Below are positions 34,087 through 47,105 of a DNA stretch of 64,000 nucleotides, piece by piece. The notes beneath the pieces are model-generated. The model searched no databases. It was not told the DNA's origin and saw nothing but the letters and a program-made list of their open reading frames with translations. Each line of letters starts with the position of its first letter. Within the stretch, counting starts at the first letter, position 1. The translations under genes were made by a program, and so were the position numbers. The DNA comes from Neostapfia colusana (lineage: Eukaryota; Streptophyta; Magnoliopsida; Poales; Poaceae). The stretch lies in contig JASWHV010000107.1 in the NCBI GenBank assembly GCA_030760725.1, positions 248,001 to 312,000 on the forward strand, written 5' to 3'.

Positions 34087-35004
34087 GCGCCTCACCTCCC
34101 CGAGCTGCTAGGCAACACCCTGAGCTCGAGCACTACTCTCCCGACGCCTAAACCACCGGGTTTCGGCCCCTGTTCTCGTAATCAACGACAACCACCGTGA
34201 CATAGATCAAAAACGGCGATCGGTTTCACGTGGGCAGAACACCACAGCCACTTCCACGGCCGAGCAAGGGCGGCAAAAGGAGCGCAAGGACTCCACGCTG
34301 CTTCCACCTGAAGCTCAAGCCACGCCTTGAGCTCTCACTGGCGAATTCCGAGATTTTGCTCCGGCAGCCTCAATCCGAGCTTCCGGTACAGTTCGTCAAA
34401 ATTCTCCTTCTCTACTCTTCCTTAAGTCATCAAACTTTGCACGTGTATGCTGGATTAGCCGGCGATCAATTATCCTTTAGCATCCATCGCATGAAAACTC
34501 CTCGGAGCGGCGGGATTTCAGCTTTACTAAGTGCGTTCGCCGCGGACCCATTCGGTCGCACGGTGGGACCATACTTGCGGCCACTCCCGAGCTACTCTGA
34601 GTTGGTGTCGAGCTTCCTTGAACTGTGCTGGTGGTGTAGAGCCCATCGGTGCAAGTATTGGCGGGCCAGAGACCTCGGGCGACGGCGCCGAACCATAGCA
34701 GTAGCTGCCGCACGTCGCCGAGCTGGTTCCGGCCACAGGCAGCCCAAGCAGAGCCCACCAGCGTGTTCCTCGATGCCCTAAACCCTCTGGCAGCGAGTCT
34801 CCAGCTGGGTGGCGGCCAGAAACGCCGGTCCGGCGAGCAGCCGTCTTCTCCGGCGAGGGGGGAGCGCGCGGGCGCGAAGAAGAAGGCGGGAGGAAGAAGA
34901 AGACGCGGGGCCCGGCTGTCAGCGGCTCAAAATTTAAATCGGGATCGGGCTGCGGCCGGATCCAGTGTGCTGGCGCGCAGAAACTCCGTAGACCCCGGTG
35001 TGCC
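34087..35004 (+). repeat. 5' LTR of G, middle part
   Basis: GC-rich promoter/leader region. It aligns with the inverted E (about 41040-41700) and F LTRs, for instance around GCTGGATTAGCCGGCGATCA (34450-34469). It holds the region homologous to exon 1 of the candidate LTR gene, ending GGTCGCACG|GTGGGACC near 34561; an ATG at 34491 opens 24 codons but ends in the wrong phase, so I regard it as decayed. It ends with GTGCC, the target duplication of H. Confidence 0.85.
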
Positions 35005-36531
35005 TGTAGGATCGAAGAGCACGTGAAAAGCTACCAGAGGGGGGTGAATGGTAGATTAAAACTTTTCGCAGCGGAAACAACAAAAACCCCTCAGCAAAAA
35101 TCAATCGGTTAAAGAAACCGTGTGTGCAAGTGTTTTCAAACGTGTTCAACCATGACAAATCAAGTAGAGAGGTAGAAAATCAAGTCACGGATCTAATGCA
35201 ACAAGAGTCACTTGAAAAAACGAAGTAAAACTTAAGATACGATCAAAACATTAAATGAAGATCAATCTGTTCTACCCGATATAAAACAGATCTGCAATGC
35301 TGCAAAGAAACTCGTGTATCTCAAAAAGTACTGACCCGAAGCTCGTGAAAATTTCATACATGATAGATAATTGAGTTGTGAAGACAACCCAAAAAGAATC
35401 ACGTCAATCAGATCTGTAAAACTCGAGTTATGAACGAAACACCGAAGCAACGTCGGTCGGTACAGAAACTCAGCGAGAAAGACTTGACGAAAAACAAGTC
35501 GGACGAACAAGGCACAAAAGCTCCTCGAAACTATGAACTTTATTCAATAGAAACACAAGAGGAACAGCCCAAAGTTCTCTACACACGAGAGCTCTGGCCT
35601 CCCTTGCTTTTATAGCCAGCCCTCAGGCTAAACAATCCAATCTAGGACTCCTACTCCTAATTGGACTCGTATCCTAACTTACCATAACTGCTCAGGACTC
35701 TCCTATTCGCAGATAGAAGCAATCGTGAGACTTCCAAACACCTTAGGAACGTCCTAAACATTCCTAAAACAACTCAACTTCATGCCTAGCACGAAATCCT
35801 ATCATAACCAACTCAAATCTTCCATATTTGAGCCATATCCGACTCAGCCTCAGCCTGAGTACGCAATCCAGCCGGTTGGACCTTTCCGACCAATTCTTTA
35901 CGTCCACTTCTCTTCATCACGCCTTGGAACAATGTTGCCACGTCCATGCACTCCTTGCACACATGCAAACACCTTCCAACGACGTACACGCAACCTTCAT
36001 ATGCACTGCCCTTGATCCAAACATGTTGCGCGACCTCCCGATCAACTCAACCACAGCTCCTCCCGAACTTGGTTGTTGGAACCTCATCTCCTCCCTCAGA
36101 CTAGTCCAAGGATCCCGTCACCAGCCATGTCTTGAACTCAAGCAACACCTGCACATGAATAAACAACCAATTCTTCCGAGCACAAGTCCTCGACTTGACT
36201 CACGTTAGTTCGAAAACCACAACACCTTACATGAGCACGTCACATAAGCATGTTGCAAACCGTATCAAATGATAACAGCCATAACCACCAAAACACACCA
36301 AAAACATAGCAAATTAATAATAAGCAAACATTCCCATAAAGCAAGCTTAAAACATTGCGAGTTGAAAGCAAAAACAAGACGCTGCAGTTCTACGAGTTGA
36401 ACTTCACGGACCTAACAAAGAACTTGTCGGACCTTGCCACAGAAGAATGTTTTGGCAATATTCAAAACTTTGAATGTTAATGCTAACTTTTATCCTAATT
36501 GCCAATGTATTCAGCACACATAGGTCTCACA
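35005..36531 (-). repeat. 3' LTR of H (1527 bp)
   Basis: Ends TGTAGGATC...CTCACA on the plus strand, i.e. TGTGAGACC...CCTACA on the coding strand. It lacks a 96-bp segment present in the other LTR (48517-48612), lost between short CGG direct repeats. A TATA box (TATAAAA on the minus strand) is at 35608-35614. Confidence 0.95.
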
Positions 36532-37515
36532 ATCTCCCCCTTGATGAATGCATTGGCAACACCAATTAAAATCCGAACATTGGCTTATGAAAAGTTTTGA
36601 AAAGCTTTGAAAACTCATTTCTCCCCCTTTAATAATTTCTCCCCATTTTTTAAAATCAGAGAATGAAGAAAGTGTATAACATATGCAAAGTGTAAAAAAA
36701 TCTCTCCTTATACATATTTCTCCCCCTTTGACAATGTATTCAGCAAGGTTCAAAAGAGAAATTCTTAAATGTTATGAGCATATTATAACATATACATACA
36801 AAACAAAGCTCATCCAAGCCATACTATCAGGTTACTTACACTATCACATCAATGAGATACATAAAGTAGTGTAAGCAATGCTAGAGATCAAATGTATTTT
36901 TCAGTTTAAGCAAGTCATGATCTCCCTTACTCAACTATTTCAAAACCTGAAAACATGACACTTGTTGCTGCATTTTTATTATTCATAATCATTTAAGGCA
37001 CAAAGTTGATCATATGATATTTGCAAGAGATTATATGCCACATCAGCCTTATTCTAACCAACCGAGCCAATCCTATGTCATTTGACAATCAGAAGCTTAA
37101 GGACATGGTTTTAGTCATACACAATTCCTTCCAAGTTCATATCTTAGTGCAATGATAAGCAATCTCAAAAGAAGAAGTGCGATGCATGCATATTCTCTTG
37201 ATCTTTTCTCAATTTTTTATTTGAAAACTCAACATGTGAGCTGATCACTTGATTAATTTTTTATGATTAAAAGCACTTGTGAGCATGCAACAAGTTCAAA
37301 ACAGCAAGAAAGTTCGATCATGACCAGATTTAGTGTAAGTAATTATTCCAATTACTAGTCATGGCAAAAACTACAAAATGTATAACATGAGTATTGTAGT
37401 AAGAACTTTCAGCCTGTAAAAGGAATCACAAAGTCATATATGTATGAAATACTATGCTCATATTATTTTAGTTTCAGATTCACACATAGACTTTCAAAGT
37501 TTCAAAAACTCCCCC
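36532..37515 (-). other. 3' untranslated region of H with repeated polypurine tracts
   Basis: About 1 kb, AT-rich and stop-rich in all frames. On the coding strand AAGGGGGAGA-type tracts occur at 36533-36542 (adjacent to the LTR, the likely true PPT), 36619-36630, 36638-36648 (weaker) and 36718-36728; a shorter one is next to the stop codon (37509-37515). Multiple PPTs are a described Sirevirus feature. No envelope-like ORF is seen. Confidence 0.75.
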
Positions 37516-38747
37516 TCAATTTAAGCCATGAGGATGCATAACCCCTATTTCACTACGAATGAAACAAAAACGGGTGAAATCCAAAGGTTTTGTAAAAATA
37601 TCAGCCAATTGTTGTTCGGTATCGACATGGTGAAGCACAATGTTTCCTTTTTCAACATTATCACGAAGAAAGTGATACCTAATGTCAATGTGCTTAGTTC
37701 TAGAGTGTTTCACGGGGTTTTTAGCAATACAAATTGCACTAGTGTTATCACAAAACAGTGGAACAATATCTAAATCAACCCCATAGTCCTTAAGTGTTTG
37801 AACAATACAAAGAATTTGTGAGCAAGCGCTAGCCGCAGCTACATATTCAGATTCGGCCGTGGATTGTGCAACTGAACTTTGTTTTCTAGAGGACCAAGCA
37901 ACAAGTGAATTACCAAGAAAATGACAAACACCCGAAGTACTTTTCCTATCAATCCTACAACTCCCAAAATCAGCATCCGAAAAAGCTTTCAAAGAAACGG
38001 TTGAGAAAGAAGGAAGAAAATGCCAAATTCTTGAGTTCCATGTAGGTACCTGAGAATCCTTTTGATGGCTTGGCGATGTGAAGCACGTGGAGAAGCTTGA
38101 AAACGTGCACAAAGACATATGCTGAATTGTATGTCCGGTCTTGACGCCGTGAGATACAAAAGTGATCCAATCATACTTCTGTATTCTTTTTTATCGACCG
38201 GGTCACCATCTTCGTCAAGTTCAAGTGTTGTTGCTGTTCCCATTGGTGTCCGGAGAGGCTTGCATTTGTCCATGTTGAAGCGCTTAAGAAGGTCCTTTGT
38301 ATACTTAGTTTGATGCACAAAAGTTCCTTCTTTTGTTTGCTTGATTTGCAGCCCCAAAAAGTATGTGAGTTCTCCCATCATACTCATCTCAAATTCTGAA
38401 CTCATCATAGCTGAAAACTTGGACACGAGATCATGAGAAGCACAACCAAAGATAATATCATCCACATACACTTGAACGAATAATGAGTCATTGCCATGCT
38501 TAAGTACAAAAAGAATTTTATCAACCTTGCCCATGGTAAACCCCTTTTCAAGTAAGAATGTTTTTAACCTATCATACCATGCTCTAGGGGCTTGTATTAG
38601 ACCGTACAAGGCTTTGGACAGTTTGTAAACATGATTAGGAAAATTTGGATTTTCAAAACCCGGTGGCTGCTTAACATAAACCTCCTCCTCTATGTGGCCT
38701 TTAAGAAACGCACTTTTAACATCCATTTGATATAACTTGAAACCTTT
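37516..38747 (-). pseudogene. pol: Element H pol, C-terminal part (RT, RNase H)
   Basis: Second half of the Copia reverse transcriptase followed by RNase H. RT motifs: MDVKSAFLKG, ALYGLIQAPRAWYDRL, YVDD in VYVDDIIFG (38458-38475). RNase H: SDADFGSC, DRKSTSGVCHFLG, AESEYVAAASA, FCDNTSAICIA, then HVDTEQQLADIFTKPL. A frameshift near 38030, in the RT-RH linker (YLHGTQEFGI), breaks the frame. The upstream half of RT lies across solo LTR E at 42844 onward; the split falls just before MDVKSAFL, whose Asp is catalytic. Confidence 0.92.
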
Positions 38748-39005
38748 TGTGGCGGACCGGAATCCGCTCATCCAGGATCGCAGAGGGTGGTGCCGCGTGA
38801 TGCGTCACCCGACAGCACACGTCATAAGAACACATTATATTACATGGGAAAAACAAACTGAATGTACAAAGTAGTACACTTCTCAGTTACAAACTAGGTT
38901 TTTTATTACACAGCGGAAGTTTCTTTTGTACAACTCACGCCCGCCTATCTAGCAAAAGTCGGTTGCCCAGCCCTAGGGCAACTCACACTAGCTGCACGTC
39001 TCAGC

Positions 39006-41486
39006 TCAGCGCGGCGTGTACGGCTCCCACTCAGTCGTGGTCCCCGACGGAGGGTAACCCTCGCCGGTGGACTCATACTCCGAGTCCGTGGGTGGCTCCT
39101 CACCTGAAAAACACTTAAGCAGCAACCGTGAGCACGAAGGCTCAGCAAGGCTTAACCGACTCACCTAAGCATGAAACTCTACATGAGGGGTACAATGGAC
39201 ATAGGATAGTAACATTTCAGCAAAAGGACACGCCTACAAGTTCATCCTTAGTTCATCTTTTAGCAACAAGTTAACAGTTCATGAAATCTGAAATTTAGTA
39301 AGCAGTATTTGGTGGCACACCTGTAGCAATACAATTATATCAACCAGCAATATTGAATCAACATGTTTCATCCATTAATCTACGTCACGACTCAGTGACC
39401 AAGTGGTACTCTTCACCGCGAGGGACGGCGAATCGACTCGATATACACCTGCAGGGAAACCCAAAGAGCACGTCACGTACGCCCACCCGTGGAGCTGCAC
39501 AGCACGCTCACTCGATGTCGTACGGAACAACCTTTCACCCAACTGCCCAAACGTCGAACCGGTCGCACCGAAACGAGCAGGAGGATCCCCACACGGAGCA
39601 TCTCTCTATGCCCATTGGCAGATTTCCACCTTGCTGCCCTCAGCCTACACCTATAAATCGGTGCGTTATGCCTCGACACCCGGAGGTTTAGGCTACATTG
39701 GTTTATCGGGCCCATATATCCGATATTCCTTCGGTACGTTCAAACTTGATCAGCGTGGGCCACACACGGATCGGTCCTCAATCGACACGGACCGGGCTGC
39801 GCACACAAGACTCCCTCTTGCTGCGCCCTAGCCCCTGCCTAGTCTCATTTTCATTACTAAAGTGATCTCACATCACTCAACCGAACCCGTGTGTCCCAAT
39901 CCCATCTCGCGAGTAGATTCCAACTACTCGACTTGTACCGAAGCCCTATGAATTATTAAGCATAGCCTGTCTACTCGAGATCTTAGACACTACCTTCACT
40001 CTTATGGAAAAATTCTGGTCATGCAAGTGGGGTTCCATCCATCCTATACCTAATGCACAATCATACTTCACATGACACATGTAAACAAATTAAAACTTAT
40101 ACAAAGGTTAATGCAAACCGGGGCTTGCCTTGTTGCTGCTGGTCAGTAGTTATTTCTTCGTCCGGAAGAAGGAAGTCCAGCACTTCCGGAGTCTCTTCTT
40201 CAATGGCTACACGTTGAATATAATACTACATGTAAATTTAAATGCAATGTGTAAACTTGAATACTTATTTACTAATAACTCTATCTAACCCTCGCCTTTG
40301 GTTCTGAAATTTTTATGGTGGCTTGGTAGGGTCCTAACCAGAGTCTTGACCAAGTTTCATTTGAAACAAAGTTCATTTGAACCTTGTACAGATAAAAGCC
40401 CATTTGGTCAATATTTGAGCCTCTAACTAATTCCAGGGGTTTTCATGCTTCCAACCATTACTTTCTGGAAACTAGACTTTATGATGGTTCTAATGGAGTT
40501 GGTTTCATGTCATTTGAAGAATTCTACAGAAAGTTATGTCCTAATTAAGATTGGAGAAAATCTGAAAAATGTTTCTGTACATTTTTCTATTTTCTCTGGG
40601 CAGTTCCCTTAATCACCCAATTAGGGGAACTAAATGAACTTGGATGAGTCTGAAAATTTTACTGGGATTCAGGGATTTTCCAAAGAACCTTTCAGCCAAA
40701 TTTCAGAATTTTTCATAAAGTAGTCCTCCAGATAAAATTCCCAACAGTTTAAACTTTAGGGATTTAATTGTGGAAAACTATTCACTTTCATGAGCTAAAT
40801 TTGGTATTGCTGGAAAGTTCTCAGAGAGCTGAATACAGAAAAAAATTTGGTTCACCCGATTTGGAGCTTTCTAGCCAAAGTTATGAGGATTTGAAGTTTG
40901 GAAGAATTCTGAAAATCGGGGGAAAAGTTTAAACTCTCGGGGCCCGCGGGGACACGTGTCGAGCGCGGAGGTGTCCGGCACACCGGGGATACCACACGTG
41001 TCGAGCGCGGAGGTGTCCAGCACACCGGAGCTCACAGGGTATTTGCGCGCCAGCACAGCCGATCCCTGGCCACAACCGATCCCGATTTAAATTCTTCAGC
41101 CGCTGACACGTGGGCCAGCCAGCTTCGTCTTCCTCCCGCCGTTCTCTCGCGCCCGCGCCGCCGACCTCGCCGGAGCAGACTCGGGGCTCTCCGGCTCACT
41201 GCTGCCGGACCTCCCATGGTCTGAAACTCGCCGCCAGGGGGTTGTCGACGTCGAGGAACACGTCGGGGGTGACAGGTCGGGCTGGGGGTGACCGGAAATA
41301 GCTCGGCGACGTGCCGCGGCCTCGGTTGAGGTTCGACACCGTCGACCTTGGTTTCTAAACCCGCCAACACCTCGAACAAACGGCCCTACAGAATCAGTGT
41401 ACCTCTAGGAAGCTCGACAAAGTGTCAAAAGGGTTCAGGGATGGCGGCAAGTCGGTCGGCACCGTGTGACCGATCGTGCCCGCCAT
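39006..41486 (-). pseudogene. Candidate LTR gene in solo LTR E
   Basis: Exon 3 39103 to 39006 (98 nt, after TTTTTCAG, begins EEPPTDSEYEST and ends EWEPYTPR-stop) and exon 2 40206 to 40129 (78 nt, PEVLDFLLPDEE, donor AAG|GCAAGC) are intact and identical in length and phase to A. The exon 1 counterpart (ATG at 41486, to 41463) is 24 nt, one base off phase, and its donor is GTGCCG, so the first junction looks lost. This fits the recombination junction lying between exon 1 and exon 2. Splicing is inferred. Confidence 0.42.
40952..41028 (-). repeat. 42-bp tandem duplication in E
   Basis: Two copies of a unit containing ACACGTGTCGAGCGCGGAGG, starting at 40952 and 40994, nearly identical. G and F have a single, diverged equivalent (near 48750 and 59795), so the duplication is private to E or its parent. 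Confidence 0.8.
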
Positions 41487-42843
41487 GACCGCCCTCGATC
41501 GAGCTCGAAATTCGTCACTCCTGGACAGGTTCACGCTTCGGATGCAGAAAAGAACTTGATCGCCGGCTAGTCCAGCATCTATGTGCAAGATTTGATGACC
41601 TCCGAAAGATCATAGAGCGAGAATTTAAAGAAACCGTACCGGAAGCTCGGTTTACGGACGCCGGAGCACAAACTGGAAATTCTCTGCGGATTCTTCACGG
41701 TTGGCTTCCAAACTTGGAGGAGAGCAGCGCGGTGGTCGCGCGCTCCTGTTGCCTCTCTCGCTGGACCGTGAAAACGCCTGTGGAACGCTGCCCACGGGCG
41801 CCTGACTCTCGGCTGAGGCTAGGTCGCCGCGGTGGTGATCGTCTTTGGGCAAAGGAGGTCGGAGCTCGAGGTTTCTGGCGTTGGAGAGGTGGAATGCGAG
41901 CTCAGGTGGCTGTCTAGCAGCTCAGGGACGAAGGAGGAGATGGTTTTGCTGTTTTTCCCGATTGAGCAGAGAGCTGCGGCGAGAAACAATGCCGCTGCTC
42001 GGGTTTGCCCGCGAGAAGATAAAGCCGGCCGACTCCTGCTCGGCTGAGGCGGTGCCGGTCACGTGGGGGCGCGAGCCAGCCGCCCTGGGTGCCAACGCGC
42101 GGAGAGGGAAGCAGCTGGTGGCGCCGGTAGCTGCTCGGTGGCACAGCCGACAGCTGCTCGGCGGACTTTCCCACCGAGACTCTGACTTTGGGTGCAAGTT
42201 TCTCCTTCTTCCCTCTATGACATGTGGGTCCCACCCGGGGTTTTAACCTCTGAAATTTACTCCTAATCACTGTTGTAAACAGTGAGCCCCATAATACCCC
42301 TGGTGATTCAAATTATTCACCCTGAGCCATTTGAATTGAACAGAATTCAAATTGGGTTCGGTTTGAGTGAATTTCAGCACAAGTTCAGTTTTGAATTCAA
42401 ATAAAGTTTGAATTCTCCCACTTAGCTCATGTCAAGATCAACTCCAAATGGAGTGAAAATTGGTGTGTGAGCTCACAAAAATGTGCTGAATAAGAATATT
42501 CCTCCCACTTTTAAATTCATGGGACAAAAACAGTTTGAATTTGAATGTGGTTTCAAACTGCCCTCTTTCTATCTATACCCAAAATGACCTCAAAAAGGTT
42601 TTGAATTTGGGTGAAAATTGGCATGGACATCCTTAGCAATGTGTAGGAGTTTTCATAAGTCCAGCCCACCTATATCACATGTGGGAAATACCACTTTTGC
42701 AATATGTGAGTTTGTTCTCTAACGAGCATGTTGATGGTGGTTACATGCTCTTCATTTGTGTTCATCATCTTTCCTCAAATGAGGTGTGTGGTGTGGTGAT
42801 GAACACTTCAAATGTGTGCCAAAACTGAGGCCCTTACACCTTT

Positions 42844-44788
42844 AGATGCAGCAAATGCTAATAAAATTCTTATAGCTTCTAATCTAGCAACATGAGCAAA
42901 TGTTTCATCAAAATCTAGACCTTGAATTTGAGTGAAACCTTGAGCAACCAACCTAGCTTTATTCCTAACCACAACCCCATCCTCACTTTGCTTATTTTTA
43001 AATACCCATTTAGTTCCAATTAATGTGTGACCTTGAGGTGGAGGTACAAGTTTCCAAACATTATTTCTTTCAAAATTTTCTAACTCTTCTTGCGTTGCAT
43101 TAATCGAAGATTCATTAGTGAGTGCATGTGATATATCCTTGGGTTCAAAAGAAGCAACAAAAGCAGAATGAGCATGAGAGTTTGGATCACAAAACCTGGA
43201 CCGAGTGACTCGTTCATGCAAGCTTCCAATGATTTGTTGTGGAGGATGACTTTTGAGTACTCGGAGGGGAGTAGACACTTCACAAGCACCTTCTTCTTCA
43301 TGTTCGGACCTTTGATTAGGAGAGCTTGTTGATTGAGGAAGGTCCGAACCAGCAGTAGTGACTGTTGGTGCTGATTGTGGTGCAAAATCAGCAGCTTGAT
43401 CGTTATTTACTTCCGAGTTTTCGGGCAGCAGCACCACTTCTTCATCTTCTTCAATAAAAATACTCTCCCCCTGCGGATATGGATCCGGACCTGCAATATC
43501 GGAGCTAGTACTTGGGATAGCTTCATCAAAAGAAACCTCGCAAGTCTCCACAATTTTGTTAGTGTCAAGTAAAAGCACACGGTAGCCTCTAGTATGAGAT
43601 GGATAACCAAGAAACATGCAATCAACAGATCTAGCTTCAAATTTATGAAGATTACCCTGTTTCTTAACAAAGCATTTGCAACCAAAAACCCTAAAGTGTG
43701 TAACACTAGGCCTATGTCCAAACCGGAGCTCATATGGGGTTTTTTCCAAGCTTAGCACGCAAGAAAACACGATTTGAGACATAACAAGCGGTTGCAATTG
43801 CATCAGCCCAAAATTTCCTAGGAGTTTGATATTCATCAAGCATAGTACTAGCCATCTCAACTAAGGTCCTGTTCTTTCTTTCTACGACACCATTTTGTTG
43901 TGGTACATAGGGTGAAGAGTATTGATGATCTATTCCATTTTCAGCACAAAAGTGATCAAAGGATTGGTTTTTAAATTCAGTTCCGTTATCTCTTCTAATT
44001 GCTTTTAATGATCCTGGGTGATCAATAGATAATCTAAGAAATAAAGTTCTAAAATGACTAAAAGCTTCATTCTTAGATGCCATAAAATAAACCCAAGAAT
44101 ATCTGGAATAATCATCAACAATCACAAGCACATACCATTTACCTCCGAAGGATTGAACACGTGACGGACCTACTGTGTCAAGATGTAAAAGTTGTCCCGG
44201 TTCAGCTGTCATGGTCATTGTGAGAGGAGCATGTGAACCTGCAACAAACTTAGCACGTCTACAAGAAGAGCACACAATATCATTGTCCTTTTTAAGCTTT
44301 GGCAGCCCACTTATGCGATCGAGAGCACTAACACGAGTGAGATGATCAAAGCCTATGTGACCAAGTCTACGATGCCAAAAATATAGATCCTTTGTATCAT
44401 TAGCAACTAGACACCGATGCTTAGAAGTTGACAAATCAAAATCAGCTTTAAAAACTCTTCCAAACCTAGACATGTTAAACAAAAGCTCACCTTTTAAATC
44501 TACAACCTTGCAGCAATTTTTAGCAAAGCTAACCTCTAGATTTTCATCTAGCAATTGTGAAACCGAAAGCAAGTTGTATTTCAAATTTTTAACAAGTGCC
44601 ACATCTTTCAAAGTGTATAGATTGTTTACTCTATTCGAACCTTTAGCAATTATGGGAGTAGAAGAGTTATCGGCGAAAGTAACATTTTCTACACGTGACA
44701 CAAAAGAGAGAGAGGAGAACCATTCTTTGTTACCGGTCATGTGGCGTGAGCAACCTGAATCCACAATCCAAATGTTCTCCTTCCCCAA
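42844..44788 (-). pseudogene. pol: Element H pol, N-terminal part (PR, IN, first half of RT)
   Basis: Protease with WIVDSGCSRHMTG (from 44770); pre-integrase domain FWHRRLGHIGFDHL; integrase core with LHLDTVGPS, VDDYSRYSWVYF, RRDNGTEF and VVERKNRT (second Asp and Glu visible); then the integrase-RT linker and RT start with NNVWKLVPPPQGHTLIGTKW. A frameshift near 43740, in a T-rich run, separates two overlapping frames (43730-44788 and down from 43860). Reading is cut by E after AFAASKG. Just upstream, a TAG at 44798-44800 separates protease from gag in the same frame. Confidence 0.92.
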
Positions 44789-44797
44789 ACGTGAAAC

Positions 44798-47058
44798 CTA
44801 CACAGCAGCACAATACGTTGATGACTCAATACTGGGGTTAGTTAAAAGACTTTTAGGAATCCAGTACTGAGTCACACGACGTCCAGCAGGAATAACACGC
44901 GAAAGCTGAGAAGGTACAGCAGGTTTATGAGCCAAACATCGAAAATTTTTGTTCCCAACTACTGACTTAGAAGATGTGTTATATGTAGCACAAAAAACAG
45001 TAGGTCCGGGAGCAATTTTTTGACTCATTACAGCAGGTTGCAAGCTCTGAACATTCGGTCTAGCAGATTTTGCTTGGTTGTTATGTGATCTAGCAAGTAT
45101 TCTTTGTTTCTTATCGTGTTTAGCTAGTCTATAACAAAAATCCATGACATGACCATCTCTACAACAGTAGGTACAATGAAAAATAACATTATTATCATGT
45201 CTAGATGAGCAAGCAACACGTTTATTAGAACCCAAATGGGACAGTACTCCTGCAGATTTAAAAATCACCTCTTTTTGTCTACGAGCTGTTTGAATCAAAC
45301 CGCTTCCTAATGACTTTACAACTTTAGGTGGGTGTGCCTTAGCATGAGCATGAGAATTAAAAACTAAACCAGTTTTATCATTACAAGACTTAGAAGAATT
45401 CAGCAGCAAGTTTAGGTTCTTATTTGCATTAGAAAACCGATCTAGTGTCCTATGCATGTCATCAAGTTTATTGGACAGATCAAAGCAGTTTTCACACGAA
45501 GTTTTTCCTTTTAGTTTGCAATTTGAACAATATTTAACTTCATGCACACGTAAAGCATTGTTCAAAATAGAAATCTCATTCATAGCATCATTTAGTTTCT
45601 TATTCAGATCATCACATGAAGAACAATGCAAATCAATTGTAGAACAACAAGCATCTTTCAAATTTTTATCATTAAATGCAGCAAGCTCTTTGTTCTTTTC
45701 AATTTCAAGTTCAAGTTTATCAAGTGTAGATGCGTGTGCTCTTCTTAAAGAGGATAATTGTTCATAAATCAAATCACATGAGGAACAAGAATCATCAATA
45801 GGAATCAAAGTTTTTAAACGATTAATTTCAGATTCTAGTGATTCAATTTTAACAGCATTGTTCCTAAGTTTTTATCCTTTTTCTTTAATATAACAGTGGC
45901 ACGAGAAATAGCATCACACATTTCTTCGCAAGTGGGACATACCTCTTCATCGTCGCTGTTGTGTTCTGCCTCCTCGGAGCTTGAACTTGACTTGCTCGCC
46001 ATGCAGCACATATTTGCCATAGCTTCTTCATCTTCATCACTACTGGTGTCCACATCACTTGAGCCGAAATCTTGAAGTGTAGAGATCATACTATGCACTA
46101 TGTTGCGCATTGATAAATCTTTCTTCTTCTTATTCTTTGCAAACGATTTCTTCGGCCTTGTTTGCTTTTCTTCACGTGAAGTCGGACCTGAAAGGTTAGA
46201 GCACTCCGTACGAAAATGTCCTGTCTTACTACATTCAAAACATCATTGAGGTCCGGAGCTTCCTCTCCTTCTAGTTCTCACATTTTGCAATGCTTTTGAG
46301 AACCGAGTAGAGATGAATGCAAGATCCTCCTCTGGAAACTCTTCAATCTGTTTAAGGGTTAGAGACGACAGCAAAGAGAGTGCACCACTAGATGATGATT
46401 GACTAGAACTAGACATGTCACGTTGCGAAACAAATGCAATAGACTTGTTGGGGTTTTTACGTGAGATGATGTCAATTTCATGAGTTTTCAATTTAGAATA
46501 AAGCACGTCTAAAGTAAGAGAACTCATGACAGTAGATTCACGAATAGATGTAACTTTCATCTCCCAAATTGACATATCTAATGCTCCTAACAATTGTCTA
46601 GCATTTTCAGGATCTGAAAAGTTAACATTGACACTACGCAAGTTGCTGAGAATTTTATTAAAGCGAGCAAAAAGGTCGTCAATTGACTTACCGGGTTGCA
46701 TCTCAAAACGCATGTATTCTTTCTTGAACATATCTTGCCTTACCTCCTTGATCGTATTGGATCCTTCATGGTAGTCACAAAGAGCTTTCCAAACATCATA
46801 TGCAGATCGGAGGTGTGCAACACGGTCGAAGTCGCTTTGAGTCAATCCTTGGATGATCAAGTTGCGAGCCTTGTTGTTGTTGTCAACATCTCTCATGTTC
46901 GCAGCTGTAACTTGATCGTTGGGTGGTACATCGAAGTTCTGGTAGACCTTTTCTCATATGGCGAAGCCTTGCGCCTGTATGTAGGCCTCCATCCGCGCCT
47001 TCCAAACCTGAAAATCGATGACATCGAACACACAAGGTTTTGCGGAGTACTTCTCCAT
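44798..47058 (-). pseudogene. gag: Element H gag
   Basis: Start at 47058 (MEKYSAKPCVFD), 60 bases from the LTR. The UBN2-type capsid region follows (LCDYHEGSNTIKEVRQDMF, KSIDDLFARFNKILSNL). A CCHC knuckle (CFECSKTGHFRTEC) lies near 46240-46200, an acidic Ser/Glu-rich stretch near 46000, a long coiled-coil region with CSSCDDLNKKL and CENCFDLSNKL at about 45800-45400, and a second knuckle-like CTYCCRDGHVMDFC near 45150. Lesions: TGA 46954-46956; TGA 46243-46245, directly before the knuckle; frameshift near 45870; TAG 44798-44800. Long coiled-coil gag extensions are typical of Sireviruses. Confidence 0.9.
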
Positions 47059-47105
47059 GATGGTTAGTCAAAACACGTGCAAATCACAAAGATTAGAGCA
47101 CCTTT

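Larger units (their letters stand above)
38748..42838 (-). mobile_element. Solo LTR E (4091 bp), chimeric gypsy LTR inside H
   Basis: Flanked by the perfect 5-bp duplication CCTTT (38743-38747, 42839-42843); no internal element sequence. On the minus strand it starts TGTAAGGGCCTCAG, as in F, and ends GGTCCGCCACA, as in A and C. The U3/R part (about 40260-42838) follows F/G, the remainder (38748 to about 40250) follows A/C, so the LTR is a mosaic of two subfamilies. It also has a 42-bp tandem duplication at 40952-41028, the hairpin at 39130-39143 and AATAAA (as TTTATT) at 38902-38907. Confidence 0.93.

Noticed and set aside
34087..35004. Possible host gene between C and H
   Set aside because: Aligns with the inverted E and F LTRs, so it is part of G's 5' LTR.
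35782..36208. Frames repeated in both H LTRs (also 47889-48315)
   Set aside because: Duplicated by LTR identity, antisense to H transcription, no known domain.
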